Positions 1-11,475 of a stretch of DNA of 64,000 nt are shown here, in pieces. Numbering within the stretch: the first letter of the stretch is position 1; every line of letters begins with the position of its first letter. Under the pieces are notes generated by a model. The model was given only the letters and a program-made list of their open reading frames with translations, did not search any database and was not told where the DNA came from. A program made the position numbers and the translations under genes. The stretch comes from Blepharisma stoltei (Eukaryota > Ciliophora > Heterotrichea > Heterotrichida > Blepharismidae), in contig CAJZBQ010000044.1 in assembly GCA_914767885.1 (NCBI GenBank), forward strand, positions 868,001 to 932,000. The letters are read 5' to 3'.

Positions 1-500
1 TATTTTAATTATATCCGGCAAGGTTTTGCCTTTCCGGAAATGGGCAACAATACCATGGTAAGCAATTCTGCAGAGCATGGCTCATGCTCAAACACCAGAA
101 TGGATTTTATCCTCGAGGGAAAAGGGAGCCTAGGCTTGGAAAGGGTAAGCCCAGCAAAGTCTACAGGAGATGCCTAGACCAATCGGGCAATTACCTAGCG
201 TGAAACTGGGCGTTACGTCCCAGGACTTAGGAATTCCCTTCTTGCCGACAGGTGAACAGAAATTCCATTTTTTGGAATTTCTCGAAGCCAACTCTTGTCA
301 ACCCAAGCAGCAGCCGCAGAAATCCATAGCCCGCCCACTCAGCACTTAAGCCGCAGGAAATTGGGGAGAGGAGGAGGTATATGCCCCCTTGGCTGATCTT
401 CATGGCCAGTTGGGACTATATAGGAAAGCAGGTGAACCTCAAGAAACCGAGGTCCTTGGTGACTGCGTTAACAATACGGCAGACGCCTATTAATGTATAA
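1..500. repeat. GC-rich dispersed repeat (family R1), left end outside window
   Basis: This half-kilobase is clearly richer in G and C than its surroundings and has no convincing ORF. Its last 70 bases (around 440-495) match, in reverse orientation, the first 60 bases of the insertion at 54026-54572; both share a GACTGCGT/ACGCAGTC core and an AGGCGT-N2-GCCGT block. It has landed in the 3' part of kelch copy K1, whose sequence resumes at about 505. It resembles a SINE or other structured-RNA-derived repeat, but no promoter box or tRNA fold was proven. Confidence 0.55.
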
Positions 501-580
501 GTTAAGTTGATTGCAATAAAATTGGTATGCTATTCTGCAATGGCAGCTAATCTGCGATACTCCTATAGTTTTCCAATTGC

Positions 581-870
581 TCACTCCCCCTTCTGTGAGT
601 TTAAAAACAAACTTGTTCGCTTACGGAAGCGGTTAAATTTTTTTTTGAAATTTAAAAAAAATCTAACTTCTCAAAAATTGGAAGGCAAACATTAATTTAA
701 TTCGTAATTTTATGTTTTAAAACGTAATTTGTTTAAAATTAAACAGAATTAGTACTGTTATCATTTTATATCAATTTTTTTTTCCATAAACAAATTTTTT
801 GCTCGCTCAGGGAGTGTGGATTATCGAGCAAAAAATGGGGGTTTTTTCCGCTCACGGAAGGAAGGAGTTA
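581..870. mobile_element. Family-1 MITE in K1
   Basis: The left end reads ACTCCCCC...CTGTGAG and the right end CTCACGG...GGAGTTA, as inverted repeats, with subterminal GTTCGC/CTTACGG boxes and an AT-rich core shared with the other copies. It sits at the same kelch codon as copies at 12646, 17532, 44728 and 53214. The left TTA target base triplet has mutated to TCA. Confidence 0.8.
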
Positions 871-1109
871 GTTGATACAGCTCACTTTCATATATATATT
901 TTGAGGATTCAATTAAAAATACTCTATTTTCTGCCTGGAGCAAAACTTTTAGAGTATTAGCTGCAAAGTTGAGATGAATTTCATTATAAGTATCTTGCTT
1001 ATGATAATATAAATATATTTTGCTACTTTGATACCCAACAAATGCAATTTCATAATTTCCTGCAATACATGAAATCAAATACAGAGCTTCCTTCAGAGGA
1101 CTGATTTTA

Positions 1110-1247
1110 TATTCTCTACTTAACTTTTTTTCCATTATTTTAGAATCTTGATCAATTCAGAGTTGTAGGGTTTTGCCTATATAATACTTTAATCAATATG
1201 AAAAATTTTATGCCGAGAGCATGCAGCGAATTGCTTTTCAGATTATA
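1110..1247. repeat. IES2 in K1 (TA-bounded insertion)
   Basis: An insertion of about 137 bp between TA dinucleotides after the DKWY codons; K2, K3, K13 and K14 lack it. Its ends carry an imperfect inverted repeat (TATTMTCT). Confidence 0.7.
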
Positions 1248-1592
1248 CCACTTATCAGTTGATAACTCATATTTTGCTGCTTTATTCCATGCTTGACCTG
1301 AAGCATCTAATCCTCCAAATAAATATATAAAGCCATCATGATACGCAGCACCCATATTTCCTGACGGATCTCCATCTGAAAGCTGCTTAATATTATTAGT
1401 TGGATACAATATAAATGCTGTTCCAGATGCAGGATCATTACCATAGCAAAATATAGATTTATCAGGAAGGAGACACATAGAAATGCAATGAGGAAGACTA
1501 ACATTGTTTTCAAGAATGTCTAACTGTTGCTCAGACTTTGAAAAATTGGCTAAATTTACTCTAACTAATTTTTTTGTGCCTCCCCTAAAAAA

Positions 1593-1719
1593 TATATTTT
1601 ATTAATATATTTAATCATTGCTTTAAAATTTTAGCTTTCTGTTTTTAAGAAAACCAAGCTTTAGCGAACTCATATTCCTTAGATTACGCCATAAAAATAA
1701 AAAAATATTTAAAGAAGTA
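1593..1719. repeat. IES1 in K1 (TA-bounded insertion)
   Basis: An AT-rich insertion of about 127 bp at the kelch codon pair encoding I-V/F, between TA dinucleotides. Paralogs K3, K8, K12 and K14 have an uninterrupted site here. Read through, it adds in-frame stops. Confidence 0.7.
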
Positions 1720-1946
1720 TGCAATTTCATTATTTTCAACAGCATTGATTCTGTCATTTTTGTTCAATTCAAAATCCGAACGATTAAAAGTGCACCCAAA
1801 CTCTTTCAACTTTTTTCGGGCACTATCTGGATCTGAACTTAATAGCTTTTCAAGTGGATTTTGATTTGCTTTTGGTAATCTTTTTATCGAGTAAATTTTT
1901 CTAATTAAGCATTTATTGTAAATAATTATAAAATTATAATAATTTA

Positions 1947-3372
1947 ATGATAAAATCTTTATTTTACATAGAAGCCAACCAGAGCACGGGAGTTTGCAAG
2001 GAATGCTCAGGAGTAATATTAGAAGATGCATTGATGATTAGAACTAGGAAATACAATAAATTTTATTATTTTCATTTGAACTGTTATACTCTTAAAGTCA
2101 AAAAATACATTAGTAAAGATGAAATAGAGATTTGGAATTTAGACTCAGAAAATGAAAGGATTCTCGATCTATGACTAGAGAAGTGAAATAAAGATTGAAC
2201 TCCTGCAGACAGAACTGATCATATAATTCATGAAAATAAGACTCATGACAATACAGCTCCTAATAATAGCACTCCAAAAGTCTACTCAGAGCTCCCTAAA
2301 AATAGAAGGGTATGATTAGAAGTCTTAAAATTTCTATCTCCTGAAGAAATGATTAGATCCATTTCTCAAGTCAATAATTACTTTTATCTAATCTCAAACA
2401 ATGAAGAGTTATGAAAATTTTATTATTTAAAAGATTTTGGGAATATAAATTCTAATGAAACCCATTATAAGAACCAATATATTGCTCTTGCTGCAAAATG
2501 CTGTTTTTGGCTCCATAAAATCGCAGATGAAAATAATCATCTTCTATCAATTTGCCCAAGATGCGGAATTTCTGAAATTAATCCTCAAGCTTTGAAATTG
2601 AAATTTAATATTTGGGATCGTCTCTCAAAAAAGAAATATCAAAATAAGTTAAACCCGGCAATTGAAAAATTTAATATGAAGAAGAGAAATTTAATAAGAA
2701 TGATTCAAAAAAAGTTTAAGGATTATAGTCTAGCTAATTTTGCTGGAAAAGGGAAGTGTGAAGAATTTATTGATCTAGATTCTGTATATTCTTTACTAGA
2801 AATCGAATCATCATTTAGTTTCAGAGAAATAGAAATAAGAATACTTATTATTGGAGACACTGGGCTGGAGATAATTCTATTTCAGTCAATATTCTGGTAA
2901 AACTTTTACTTCTACTTCAGGATATAACTTGAATAGTTGAAAAAGGAAAGTTAAAATGGAAAATAAAGAGATAATTATTCGATTTATAGCAGTTGGGATC
3001 CGAAGCTTCATATGCATGCCACCTTATTTCTTTCACAGCTCTGACTGTTATATACTAGTCTTTGACATAGCATCAAGAGAAAGCTTTGATCATCTTGAGG
3101 AAATAAAAAAAAGACTTTTAGCTTACTTGAATATAGAGCCAAATGAAGATTTCCCATTTGTGGTAATAGGGAATAAGACTAATATGGTAAGAGAAGTGCC
3201 ATATGAGATGGCAAAAGAATGATGCAGAAAAAGTGGAAATATTTCAGTATTTGAGAGTTCAGCAAATGATTATATCAATATTGCTACAGCATTTGAGATG
3301 GCAGCAAAGAAAGGAGAAGAATGGCACATAAAAAAGTGATTTGAGAATTGCATCAAAAAATCCAAAAATTAA
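1947..3372 (+). CDS. Zinc-finger / F-box / Rab-like GTPase fusion, one net frameshift
   Basis: With UGA read as Trp, the frame runs from the ATG at 1947 to TAA at 3372 with one net frame change near 2868-2884. Domains: residues about 8-50 resemble a PARP-type zinc finger (VCKEC ... FHLNC); about 115-150 resemble an F-box (LxFLSPEEMxRxxQVN ... LWKFYY); a CPRCG pair follows near residue 205; the C-terminal ~170 residues resemble a Ras/Rab GTPase, with a P-loop start IIGDTG, ILVFDIA, IGNKTN (NKxD with Asn for Asp) and ESSA (for ETSA). The P-loop Lys-Ser falls in the broken region, so the GTPase may be dead or the frame change may be an assembly error. At least seven in-frame UGA codons fall where Trp fits. 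Gene fragments recur at 24560 and 29478. The fusion is rated moderate. Confidence 0.6.
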
Positions 3373-3497
3373 AAAGTAGGTAATAATAAGCATTTGAAGT
3401 ACATAAGTATTATGATTAAGATAAACTTACGGGTTTTAAAGCCAGCATCTCTCATAAAAGCAATTTAGAAATTCAAGAAAACGAATTCATAATTAAG

Positions 3498-3827
3498 CTA
3501 ACTCCCCCCCACCCTCTGTGAGCATGAGCGAACAAAAAATTGTGTTTGCTTACGGAGAAGGTTAATTTTTTTTTTCAAAATTTATAAAAATTCTATTTGT
3601 AAAATTTGAAAAGCAAATATTAATTTAATTTGTAAAATTTATGTTTGAAAATGCAAGCTGTTTAAAATTAATCAGAATCAGTTAAAGATTTCATTATAGT
3701 AATTATCACTTATATATCAAATTTTTTTTTCATAAAACATTTTTGTTCGCTCTCACAGAGTGTGAGCTTTTGGTCAAAAAATAGGGATTTTTTCCAATGG
3801 TTTTGTTCGCTTACGGAGGGGGAGTAA
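3498..3827. mobile_element. Family-1 MITE, intergenic
   Basis: TAACTCCCCCC at the left and GGGGGAGTAA at the right form inverted termini with TAA duplications. Subterminal GCGAAC/GTTCGC boxes and the shared core (TTAATCAGAATCAG, TATATATCA-like) are present. It lies 3' of the Rab-like gene in sequence that is repeated, also beside a MITE, at 51505-51600. Confidence 0.8.
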
Positions 3828-3828
3828 G

Positions 3829-5160
3829 TATTTCTACAATTAAAGAAAAAAAATTATTTTATTGGAATTCTATATTATATTGTATAAATTTCTTATCTCA
3901 GCTGAGTTTACATTAGAAATAAAGTGAATGAAGCTTATTTTTTACTTTGCAAAATCTAATTTGATCTTTGCATTATTTAATGTTCTATTTTGGATAATGA
4001 TGGCTGCGGAATCTTACTTAAAGTGTTGCACTTAGTATTCTCAAGTATATCGAAAAATTGTGTAAAAAACAAATAAAGTGTGATGTGGAGATAATTTATT
4101 TCTCTAGTGTTATGATTATATGATGCAATACTATGGCAAGTGATTGTGATGCTCTATTGCTATTATAATAGCATGATGCTATACTTTGCAATTCTGCCGT
4201 TGGTTAATGAATCGTAAGTGCGTCTTGCAAGCGAGATGCAATAATACATCATATCATCCTAATAAAAAAAGCAAAAGAATGCTTCAAGAGCATAATCAAA
4301 AGAATTAACGTCAAATGAGTAGATTTTATTCAAGAAAAAGCTAGCATAGGACAAAAGGTTGATTTATAAAGAAAATTAGTTTTCGCGCAAGTTTAACTTG
4401 AGAAATCAAATGTGCAAATGATGCAGAAAAAATAGAATTAGGAATCCTAATTATCATAACCAAATACTATTCTCACCATTATAATTTGTTACTTTTATTA
4501 CTGCTCGTTGGCTTTAGAATTAATTTCGATAAATAATTATTTTCTAAATTAACGAATTTTTTGGACTAGATCTAATCATCATTAATGCCCTGCAATAATT
4601 GAGAGCAAGCTATACTTCTTTATAATCTAATATACTAAATCTATTTTCCTTTTGATGTTCAATGCTGTATTGCTTATTTCCAACTTCCACCAGTAGAGGA
4701 TTCTGAGGAGCTTCAGATGGAATTGAAGTAACTCCTTAGCATTGAGCCGGATTCTAAGGAGCTACTGGGATATTTCGGTTTAAAAGATCACTATCCCTTA
4801 TCTGACTTGACCATTTTCTAGCTAAAGGTTTATCTTCCTCAGGGGATTAGGCAGAAATTACTCTTCCATTTCTCATAAACCTAGCGTCAGACTAATACGT
4901 AGGCAAGTATAATATTTAATTTTTTTTCTAATTGAGAAATTTATAACTTTTTATAATAAGCATTAGGATAGGATATGAAAATTGCCACGTTAAATCAAAG
5001 TTTATCACGCTATACTTAATGACTTTTAGAGTTTAATTAAGATTGAAAATTTCAGGATTTGCTCGAATATAGACTTAGATCAATAGAATAATTTATTTGA
5101 AGTGCCAAAGCCTGAATAAATCATTGATAAAGCAATTTATTGATTGATTGATTGATTATT
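3829..5160. other. AT-rich stretch without a supported gene
   Basis: No frame resembles the neighbouring families. A GC-richer patch at 4648-4880 has one frame that looks protein-like (LPPVEDSEELQMELK, then LLSIEPDSKELLGYFGLKD) but contains TAA and TAG codons, so it is at best a decayed coding relic. A short (TGAT)n run ends the stretch at about 5133-5160. Confidence 0.5.
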
Positions 5161-5164
5161 TATT

Positions 5165-5285
5165 CCATCAATCTACTAGGGAATGGGCTGTAACTTCCAA
5201 TTTCACGCTGGACAGCAGCCCATAGGTGCTGATAAGATATTAATTTTCAAACTCAAGCTCTCCCTTAGAAGGAAATCAAAAATAA
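5165..5285. repeat. GC-richer repeat, matching 47870-47995
   Basis: Both segments share TAACTTCCA-N-TTTCACGCTGGA, a GATGCT-like middle and TTTTCAAACTCAA-N-CTCCCT near the end, and both stand just left of a minus-strand TLC pseudogene. They are part of the duplicated unit or an older repeat; no function is seen. Confidence 0.5.
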
Positions 5286-5312
5286 AAATTAATTTCTTTT
5301 ATTTTTAATTCC

Positions 5313-5667
5313 CATAAAAACTCCATACATAATTTCTATTCTACATTATATTTCTGAAACCCAGTTTATTCTCCAAAAATTTTAAGACCATGATGAAGTA
5401 TAATAAAGTTATCATAGATCCATACTTCCACGCACGCATTACATAATAAATAAAATAGCCTAAAGAAATCGCAATTACCATCATTTATGTCTTCCATTCG
5501 CCAGCAGAAATCGCTATAGTTGAAACAAGTAAAAAGAGTCCATGGATTAAGAAAACAATTGATTTAGAAATCTGATCTTTTTTTGGTAAATATTGACTAC
5601 CAGAGACGCATGGATAAAAATAATTACCTATACAGAAGTTAAATTAGAAGATCAACAATGCTTTATA
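5313..5667 (-). pseudogene. TLC-domain gene fragment (first part)
   Basis: Minus-strand sequence homologous to the first coding segment of the TLC gene at 51825-52904, from the start region down to the TYGT-EI-YGT-F codons next to that gene's insertion. Several indels break the frame and no C-terminal segment follows. It lies 3' of K2, the same order as in the intact unit. Confidence 0.65.
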
Positions 5668-5853
5668 ATAGTAAATATTTTATTTTTAGGAAATTAATAA
5701 TCCGCTTTGCTTAGCTTTTTGACTTTAAAATTTGTATTAAAAATATTAAACTTTGAAAATCAATTTGATCAATCATGAAAATATAATAAATTAATATTAC
5801 CAGTTATTTGTTCTGATGCTAAAACTAAATTAAATTATGGAAATTTTAATTAA

Positions 5854-7231
5854 TTATACCTGAGTCATCGTCAATTGTAAGCTGTTCATATCAAATTTAT
5901 ATACTTTACAATCTCTGTCCATGAAATAGCATCTTTGATTGAAATAAACTTGATATGCTGCTCTCCCATAGCTAATCCTCGATGTTCCTATATTTTTCCA
6001 ATTGCTTAGTTGATTTGGCTCACTTTCATATATATTGTACGAGGATTCGATTAAAAATAATCGATTTTCTGCTTGCATCAAGACTTTGTTAATATTAACT
6101 GCAAAGTTGAGATAAATTTCACTATAAATATCTTGCTTGTGGTTATATAAATATAGTTTACTACTTTCATAGCTAATAAATGCGATTCCATAATTTCCTG
6201 CGATACATGAAATACGACTTAGATTTTGGTTCAGAGGGCAAACTTTGTACCACCTATCAGTTGATAGCTCATATTTTGCTGCTTTATTCCATGCCTTACC
6301 TTTAGCTTTTCACCCTCCAAATAAGTAAATAAAGTCATCATGATAAACAGCGCCCATACCTCTTGATGGATCTCCATCTGATAGCTGTTTAATCGTGTTA
6401 TCTGGATACAATATAAATGCTGTTCCGGATGAAGGATAATTGCCATAGCAAAATATAGACTTATCAGGAAGAAGACACATAGAAATATTATTATGACTTG
6501 CATTGTTTTGAAAAATGTCTATCTGCTGCTCAGACTTTGAAAAATTAGTCAAATTTACTCTAACCGAGTTTTTTGTACCTCCCCTAAAAATATGTCTCAT
6601 TAAAATATTTAATCATTGTTTTAAAATTTTCAGCTTTCTGCTTTTAAGCAAACCACTCTTTAGCGAATACAAATATTTTTGATTATGCCATAAAAATAAA
6701 AAAATAGTTAACGAAGTATACAATTTCATTGTTTTCAACAGCATCAGTTCTGTCATTTTTGTTCACTTCAAAATCGGAACGATTAAAACTGCATCCAAAC
6801 TCATTCAGCTTTTTTCGGGCACTTTCTGGATCTAAACTTAATAGCCTTTCAAGTGGATTTGGATTTATTTTTGGTAATTTTTTTACCGAGTCAATCTTTC
6901 GAATTAAATCGGCTTGGTTTAGTCTTATTTGTTCAATGTTTTCTAGTGCTTTGATAAGTGAAAATTCTAATTCTTCTATTTTCTTATATGTATCTTTGAT
7001 TAGGTCTTCTTTTATATCAAGCAATTCTTTTGATAATTTATGCAGTTCTTCAATTAGGGCTTCCTTATATTTTTGATTTGGTTTTAATTTTAAGGGTTCA
7101 AGCTTGTGCTCTTCAAAAGAAGCTGCTTGAACATGCTTAGAAATGTGGATTTTGCAAGAGTAGAGGACAGGATCCACACATTTGCAGAGAACTTTGACTT
7201 TATTTTTGCATCCTTCCTTTCAGCATTCCAT
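5854..7231 (-). pseudogene. Kelch copy K2, nearly complete, one-base frame defect
   Basis: The start ATG at 7231 opens the conserved N-terminus MECWKEGCKNKVKVLCKC with UGA as Trp4. Cys3, Cys8, Cys16, Cys18, Cys26, His29 and His33 make a B-box-like zinc-ligand pattern. A Lys/Glu-rich coiled coil follows (about 45-95), then a conserved linker (KLLSLDPESARKKLNEFGC) and the propeller. IES1 (6591-6720) is present; IES2 is absent, giving an empty-site control (DRWYKVCPLNQNL). Removing IES1 leaves a total one base off a multiple of three: an A-run beside IES1 has five A's where paralogs have six. An in-frame UGA after FGG sits where paralogs vary. Decay or assembly error cannot be separated. Confidence 0.7.
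6591..6720. repeat. IES1 in K2
   Basis: An insertion of about 128 bp between CTAAAAATA and TACAATTTC, TA at both borders. In gene orientation the ends TATACTTC... and ...GAGACATA form an imperfect inverted repeat. Confidence 0.75.
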
Positions 7232-7290
7232 TATTAAGCAAAGCTTATTATTAATTTAAACTTAGAAATTAAATATTTGCTATTATAAAT

Positions 7291-7450
7291 CATGGTTAAT
7301 CCTTTGCGTATAGCTCTTCTTTTAGCTCCTGTATAGGCAATCGTGTTTATCGCCGCATCTCTGGTAATCAATATAGCAAATTGTTTCCTTTATCTATGGG
7401 CTCTATTTACTTGCCCTACCACATGGCAATTTGACGGCACGACGAATGTA
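7291..7450 (+). pseudogene. Inverted TLC-gene 5' fragment
   Basis: Plus-strand sequence starting ATGGTTAATCC matches the first ~50 codons of the TLC gene, but the conserved Trp codon of PVW is TAG and later codons are out of frame. It stands head-to-head with the minus-strand fragment at 7615-7966. The same pair occurs at 40891-41510, so the inverted arrangement was itself duplicated. Confidence 0.65.
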
Positions 7451-7614
7451 AAACCTAAATTACGGTTTGAAATTTTCGGCAATTGAGATTTATTTAGCGA
7501 TTTTATATTGATAGACAGCTGGCTTAATGCATGCTATTTTTAGTATTTCTATTTAAAGAAATATAGTATATGTAAGAATGGATTAGAAACTTCAGCAAAA
7601 AAAGTTTTATATAT

Positions 7615-7966
7615 AATTTCAATTGTACTGAATACCCGTTAATTCTCCAACAATTGTAAGACCATAATGAAGCATAATAAAGTTATAATAGATCCCAAAT
7701 TTTCTCATATGCAATGCATCATAAATAAAATAGCCTAAATCGCTATTACCAAAATTTCAAAGTCGCCATTTAGGTCTCCTATTGGCTAGTAGTAATTTCC
7801 ATTGCAATTAAAGCAAGTAAAATAGTCTATGGATGAAAAAACAATAGATTTCAGAAATCCCAAAGCTCTTTGGTATGCAAATTTGTATTGACTACCAGAG
7901 ATGCATGGATTAAAACAATTGTAAAAACAGTAGCTAGATTAGAGGATCAACCATTTTTTAGTAGTA
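7615..7966 (-). pseudogene. TLC-domain gene fragment
   Basis: Homologous to the first coding segment of the TLC gene on the minus strand, with indels. It lacks the C-terminal half and lies 3' of K3. Confidence 0.65.
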
Positions 7967-8122
7967 AATATATATTTTCAGGTTTAAATTAATAATAAGC
8001 TTTGCTTACTCTTGAATTTTGAATTTTTATTAGATTTTAAATTTTAAAAATAATAAACTAAATACAGTAAATTATTTGTCTTGATTCTAAAAAGCAAATT
8101 AAATTATGGAAATTTTGATTCA

Positions 8123-9236
8123 TTATACCTGAGTCATCGTTAATTGTAAGCTCTTCATATCAAATTTATATAGTTTATCATTAATGTCCATGAAATAGCA
8201 ACTTTGATTGAAATAAACTTGATATGCTGCTCTATAACTATAGCTAATCTGCGATCTTCCTATAGTTTTCCAATTTCTTAGTTGATTTGGTTTGCTTTCA
8301 TATATGTTTCTTCCTGATTCGATTAAAAATACTCGATTTTCGGCCTGGAGCATGACTTTATCAGTATTTGCTGCAAAGTTGAGATAAATTTCATTATAAA
8401 TATCTTGCTTATGATTATATAAATATAGTTTGCTACTTTTATACCCAACAAATGCGATTCCATAATTGCCTGCAATACATGAAACGCGGCTTAGATCTTC
8501 CTTCAGAGGGCAAATTTTATACCACTTATCAGTTGATAGCTCATATTTTGCTGCTTTATTCCATGTCTTACCTTTAGCATTAGATCCTCCAAATAAGTAA
8601 ATAAAGCCATCATGATACACAGCACCCATGTTTGATGACGGATCTCCATCTGAAAGCAGTTTAATACTGCTATCTGGATACAATATAAATGCTGTCCCTT
8701 CTCCAGGATAATTGCCATAACAAAATATAGATTTATCAGGAAGAAGACACATAGAAATAGCAGCAGAATGACTAACATTGTTTTGAAGAATGCGTATCTG
8801 TTGCTCAGACTTTGAAAAATTTGCCAAATTAATTCTAACTGAGTTTTTTGTACCTGCCCTAAAAAATACAATTTCATTGTTTTCAGAAACATCGGCTCTA
8901 TCACTTTTATTCAATTCAAAATCTGAACGATTAAAACTGCAAAAAATTGACAAGCACAGATTTAATTTAAAAATTAAAACAGATGGTCAATAATGATTTA
9001 CTAAAATACTGGGGCTATATATCAAGCAATTCTTTTGATAATTTATGCAGCTCTTCAATTAGGGCCTCTTTATATTCTTGATTTGGCTTTAATTCTAAGG
9101 GTTCAAGCTTGTGCTCTACAATAGAAGGAGCTTGAGCATGCTTAGAAGCATGGATTTTGCAAGAGTAGAGGGTAGGTTCCACACATTTGCAGAAAACTTT
9201 GACTTTATTTTTGCATCCTCGCTTTCAGCATTCCAT
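8123..9236 (-). pseudogene. Kelch copy K3: continuous propeller, middle deleted
   Basis: The stretch 8123-8953 is one open frame through the whole propeller with neither IES1 nor IES2 (EIVFFRAGTKNSV and DKWYKICPLKEDL are continuous). It is therefore the cleanest empty-site reference for both insertions. The N-terminal part (9020-9236, MECWKRGCKNKVKVFCKC with UGA Trp4 and the B-box-like Cys/His set) is present, but the coiled-coil end and linker are replaced by a truncated family-2 MITE (about 8941-9018). The apparent start inside that MITE is an artefact. Whether a somatic version could be rejoined is unclear because the element's left end is lost. Confidence 0.7.
8941..9018. mobile_element. 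Family-2 MITE, left end deleted
   Basis: Ends with ACTGGGGCTATA like the other family-2 copies and contains the shared AATTTAATTTAAAAATTAAAA core, but the TATAGC left terminus is missing. Confidence 0.65.
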
Positions 9237-9445
9237 GATTAAGATAAATTTACATATTCAACAAAATGTCTAATAAAAATCATTGTATTCTTAAACACTT
9301 CAATATAATTTGCTTAAAAGAAAATTGAGAATCTATAAAATATGCAAGAATTACTAAAATTGTTTTAGTTTTAAAATAGATAATAATCATTAATCATCAA
9401 AAGATTTTAATTCAATGTTTCTGCTTGATTTTTCATTTCTTTTGA

Positions 9446-9705
9446 TATATCAAAATTCACAATAATAGATCCCGAACTTCCACACACAATGTATAATAAA
9501 TAAAAGAATCTAAAGAAATTGCAATTACTGTATTTTAAAGTCGTCATTTAGGTTTTTCCTTTCGCCAGTCAGTAGGATTTATCATAGTTGAAAAAAGGAA
9601 AAAGAGTCCATGGAGGAAGAAATTATCGTAGGCATTTCACCAAGATGCACAGGATAAATGGTTGTCTACAGCTACTAAATTAAAGGATCAACCATGCTTT
9701 ATAAT
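9446..9705 (-). pseudogene. TLC-domain gene fragment fused to membrane-gene remnant
   Basis: A short minus-strand piece of the TLC first segment (homologous to the region around IYDNF to the start). It directly abuts the 3' remnant of the membrane-protein gene (about 9240-9470), which shows a deletion junction between units. Confidence 0.6.
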
Positions 9706-10240
9706 AGTAAATATTTGCTTTTCAGGATTAAATTAATTATAAACTTTCATTAGGTCTTTACTTTAAAATTTTTTATTGAAAATATTTTGCAAGCTATTTA
9801 TGCTGATGCTGAAAAGAAATTAAATTATGGAAATTTTAATTTATTATAGCTGAGTCATCGTTAATTCTAAGCTCTTCATATCAAATTTATATATTCTGCA
9901 ATCCCTGTCCATGAAATAGCAACTTTGATTAAAGTAAACTTGGCATGCTGCTCTCTCACTATACCTAATCTGCGATGCTCCTATAATTTCCCAATTTCAT
10001 AGTTGAATTGGCTCACTTTCATATATATTTTTGGAGCTTTCAATTAAAAATACTCGATTTTCTGCCTGGAGCAAAACTTTGTAAGTAAAAGCTGTAAAGT
10101 TGAGAAAAATTTCATTATAAATATCTTGCTTATGATTATATGAATATAGTTTGTTACTTTGATACCCAACAAATGCGATTCCATAATTGCCTGCAATACA
10201 TGAAACTAGACTTAGATTTTGATTTAGAGGACAAATTTTA

Positions 10241-10353
10241 TATTCTCTATTAAAGTTTTTCTTCTTTATTTCAGCATCTTAATAAATTATCTACTTACCC
10301 AATATAGAAAATTTTATGCCAAAAGCATGCAGCAAATTGCTCTTCAGATAATA
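10241..10353. repeat. IES2 in K4
   Basis: A TA-bounded ~112-bp insertion at the conserved DKWY site. Confidence 0.7.
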
Positions 10354-10559
10354 CTAGTTATCAGTTGATAGCTCATATTTTGTTGCTTGATTCCATGGAT
10401 TACCATAAGCATTTCATCCTCCAAATAAATAAATAAAGCCATCATGATACACAGTACCCATACCTCCTGACGGATTTCCATCTGAAAGCTGTTTAATAGT
10501 GCTATTTGGATACAATATAAATGCTGTTCCTTCTCCAGGATAATTGCCATAGCAAAATA

Positions 10560-10785
10560 TAGCCCCTGAAATGTCATAGATCATTATTAACCATCCGTTT
10601 TAATTTCCAAAATTAATTTGCACTTGTCAGCTTTTTTGAAAAGTAAAAATGAAATTGAATAATCTCCATTTATGGTTTTAAGGTACCTAATCAGACTTAT
10701 ACTGTATAAGGCAGGGCCTGCATCATATTTTTTCTAGCCGGTATTCTGCTGGGGCATAGAGATCTATTAAGGTGCATAAGCTATA
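10560..10785 (-). mobile_element. Family-2 MITE inside the K4 propeller
   Basis: Bounded by TATAGCCCCTG at the left and ATAAGCTATATA at the right, with TA duplications; the empty kelch site CAAAATATAGATTTATC is seen in every paralog. The sequence is the reverse complement of the family-2 copies lying in the coiled-coil region of K5, K10 and K17. Confidence 0.8.
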
Positions 10786-10924
10786 TAGATTTATCAGGAA
10801 GAAGACACATAGAAATAACATCAGAAAGACTAGCATTGTTTTGAAGAATGCCTATCGTCTGCTCAGACTTTGAAAAATCGGGCAAGTTTACTCTAATTGA
10901 GTTTTTTGTATTAGCCCTAAAAAA

Positions 10925-11055
10925 TATGTCTCATTAATAATTTTAATCATTGTTTTAAAAAATTTCAGCTTCTAGTTTTAAGCAAACCACTCTTTAGCGA
11001 ATTTAAATTTCTTAGATTATGCCATAAAAATTTAAAAAAAAATTAAAGGAGCATA
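10925..11055. repeat. IES1 in K4
   Basis: A TA-bounded ~130-bp insertion at the conserved site, starting TATGTCTCATTAA on the plus strand. Confidence 0.7.
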
Positions 11056-11346
11056 CAATTTCATTATTTTCAACATCGATTCTATCGTTTTTGTTCAATT
11101 CAAAATCCGAACGATTAAAATTGCACCCAAACTCATTCAATTTTTTTCGAGCACTGTCTGGATCTAAGGTTAATAGCTTTTCAAGTGGATTTTGATTTAT
11201 TTTTGGTAATTTTTTAATTGAATAAATCTTTCTAATTAGATCCACTTGATTTATTCTAATTTTTTCAATATTTTCTAGTGCTTTAGCAAGTGAAAGTCTT
11301 AATTCTTGTATTTTCTTATATGTGTCTTTGATTAAGTTTTATTTTA

Positions 11347-11475
11347 TAGCTTATATGAGGATTTTCCTTCAAAAATTGGCAAAAACAAATTAATTTAAAA
11401 AAATTGGCTAGACAAATTTAATTTAAAAATTAAAATAGGTTGCTAATAATGATTGATTAAAATACAGGGGCTATA
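11347..11475 (+). mobile_element. Family-2 MITE (internally deleted) in K4 coiled coil
   Basis: Starts TTATAGCTTAT and ends CAGGGGCTATA with TA duplications. It is about 90 bp shorter than other copies. The site is identical to that in K5, K10 and K17. Confidence 0.75.

Larger units (their letters stand above)
505..1912 (-). pseudogene. Kelch copy K1, broken and 5'-truncated
   Basis: A minus-strand kelch-family copy. From 5' to 3' it holds the end of the coiled coil and linker (around 1730-1905), IES1 (1593-1719), the propeller start with the CLLPDKSIFCYG motif, IES2 (1110-1247), the second propeller half, then a family-1 MITE at 581-870. The final part, from about 580 to 505, runs into the GC-rich repeat, so the C-terminus is lost. 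The N-terminal zinc-finger coding part is missing: at about 1912 the sequence switches to the flank of the plus-strand zinc-finger/Rab-like gene. This is a relic. Confidence 0.75.

Noticed and set aside
507-695. 62-codon plus-strand ORF
   Set aside because: It lies across the K1 end and the MITE terminus, antisense to kelch coding sequence, with no family resemblance.
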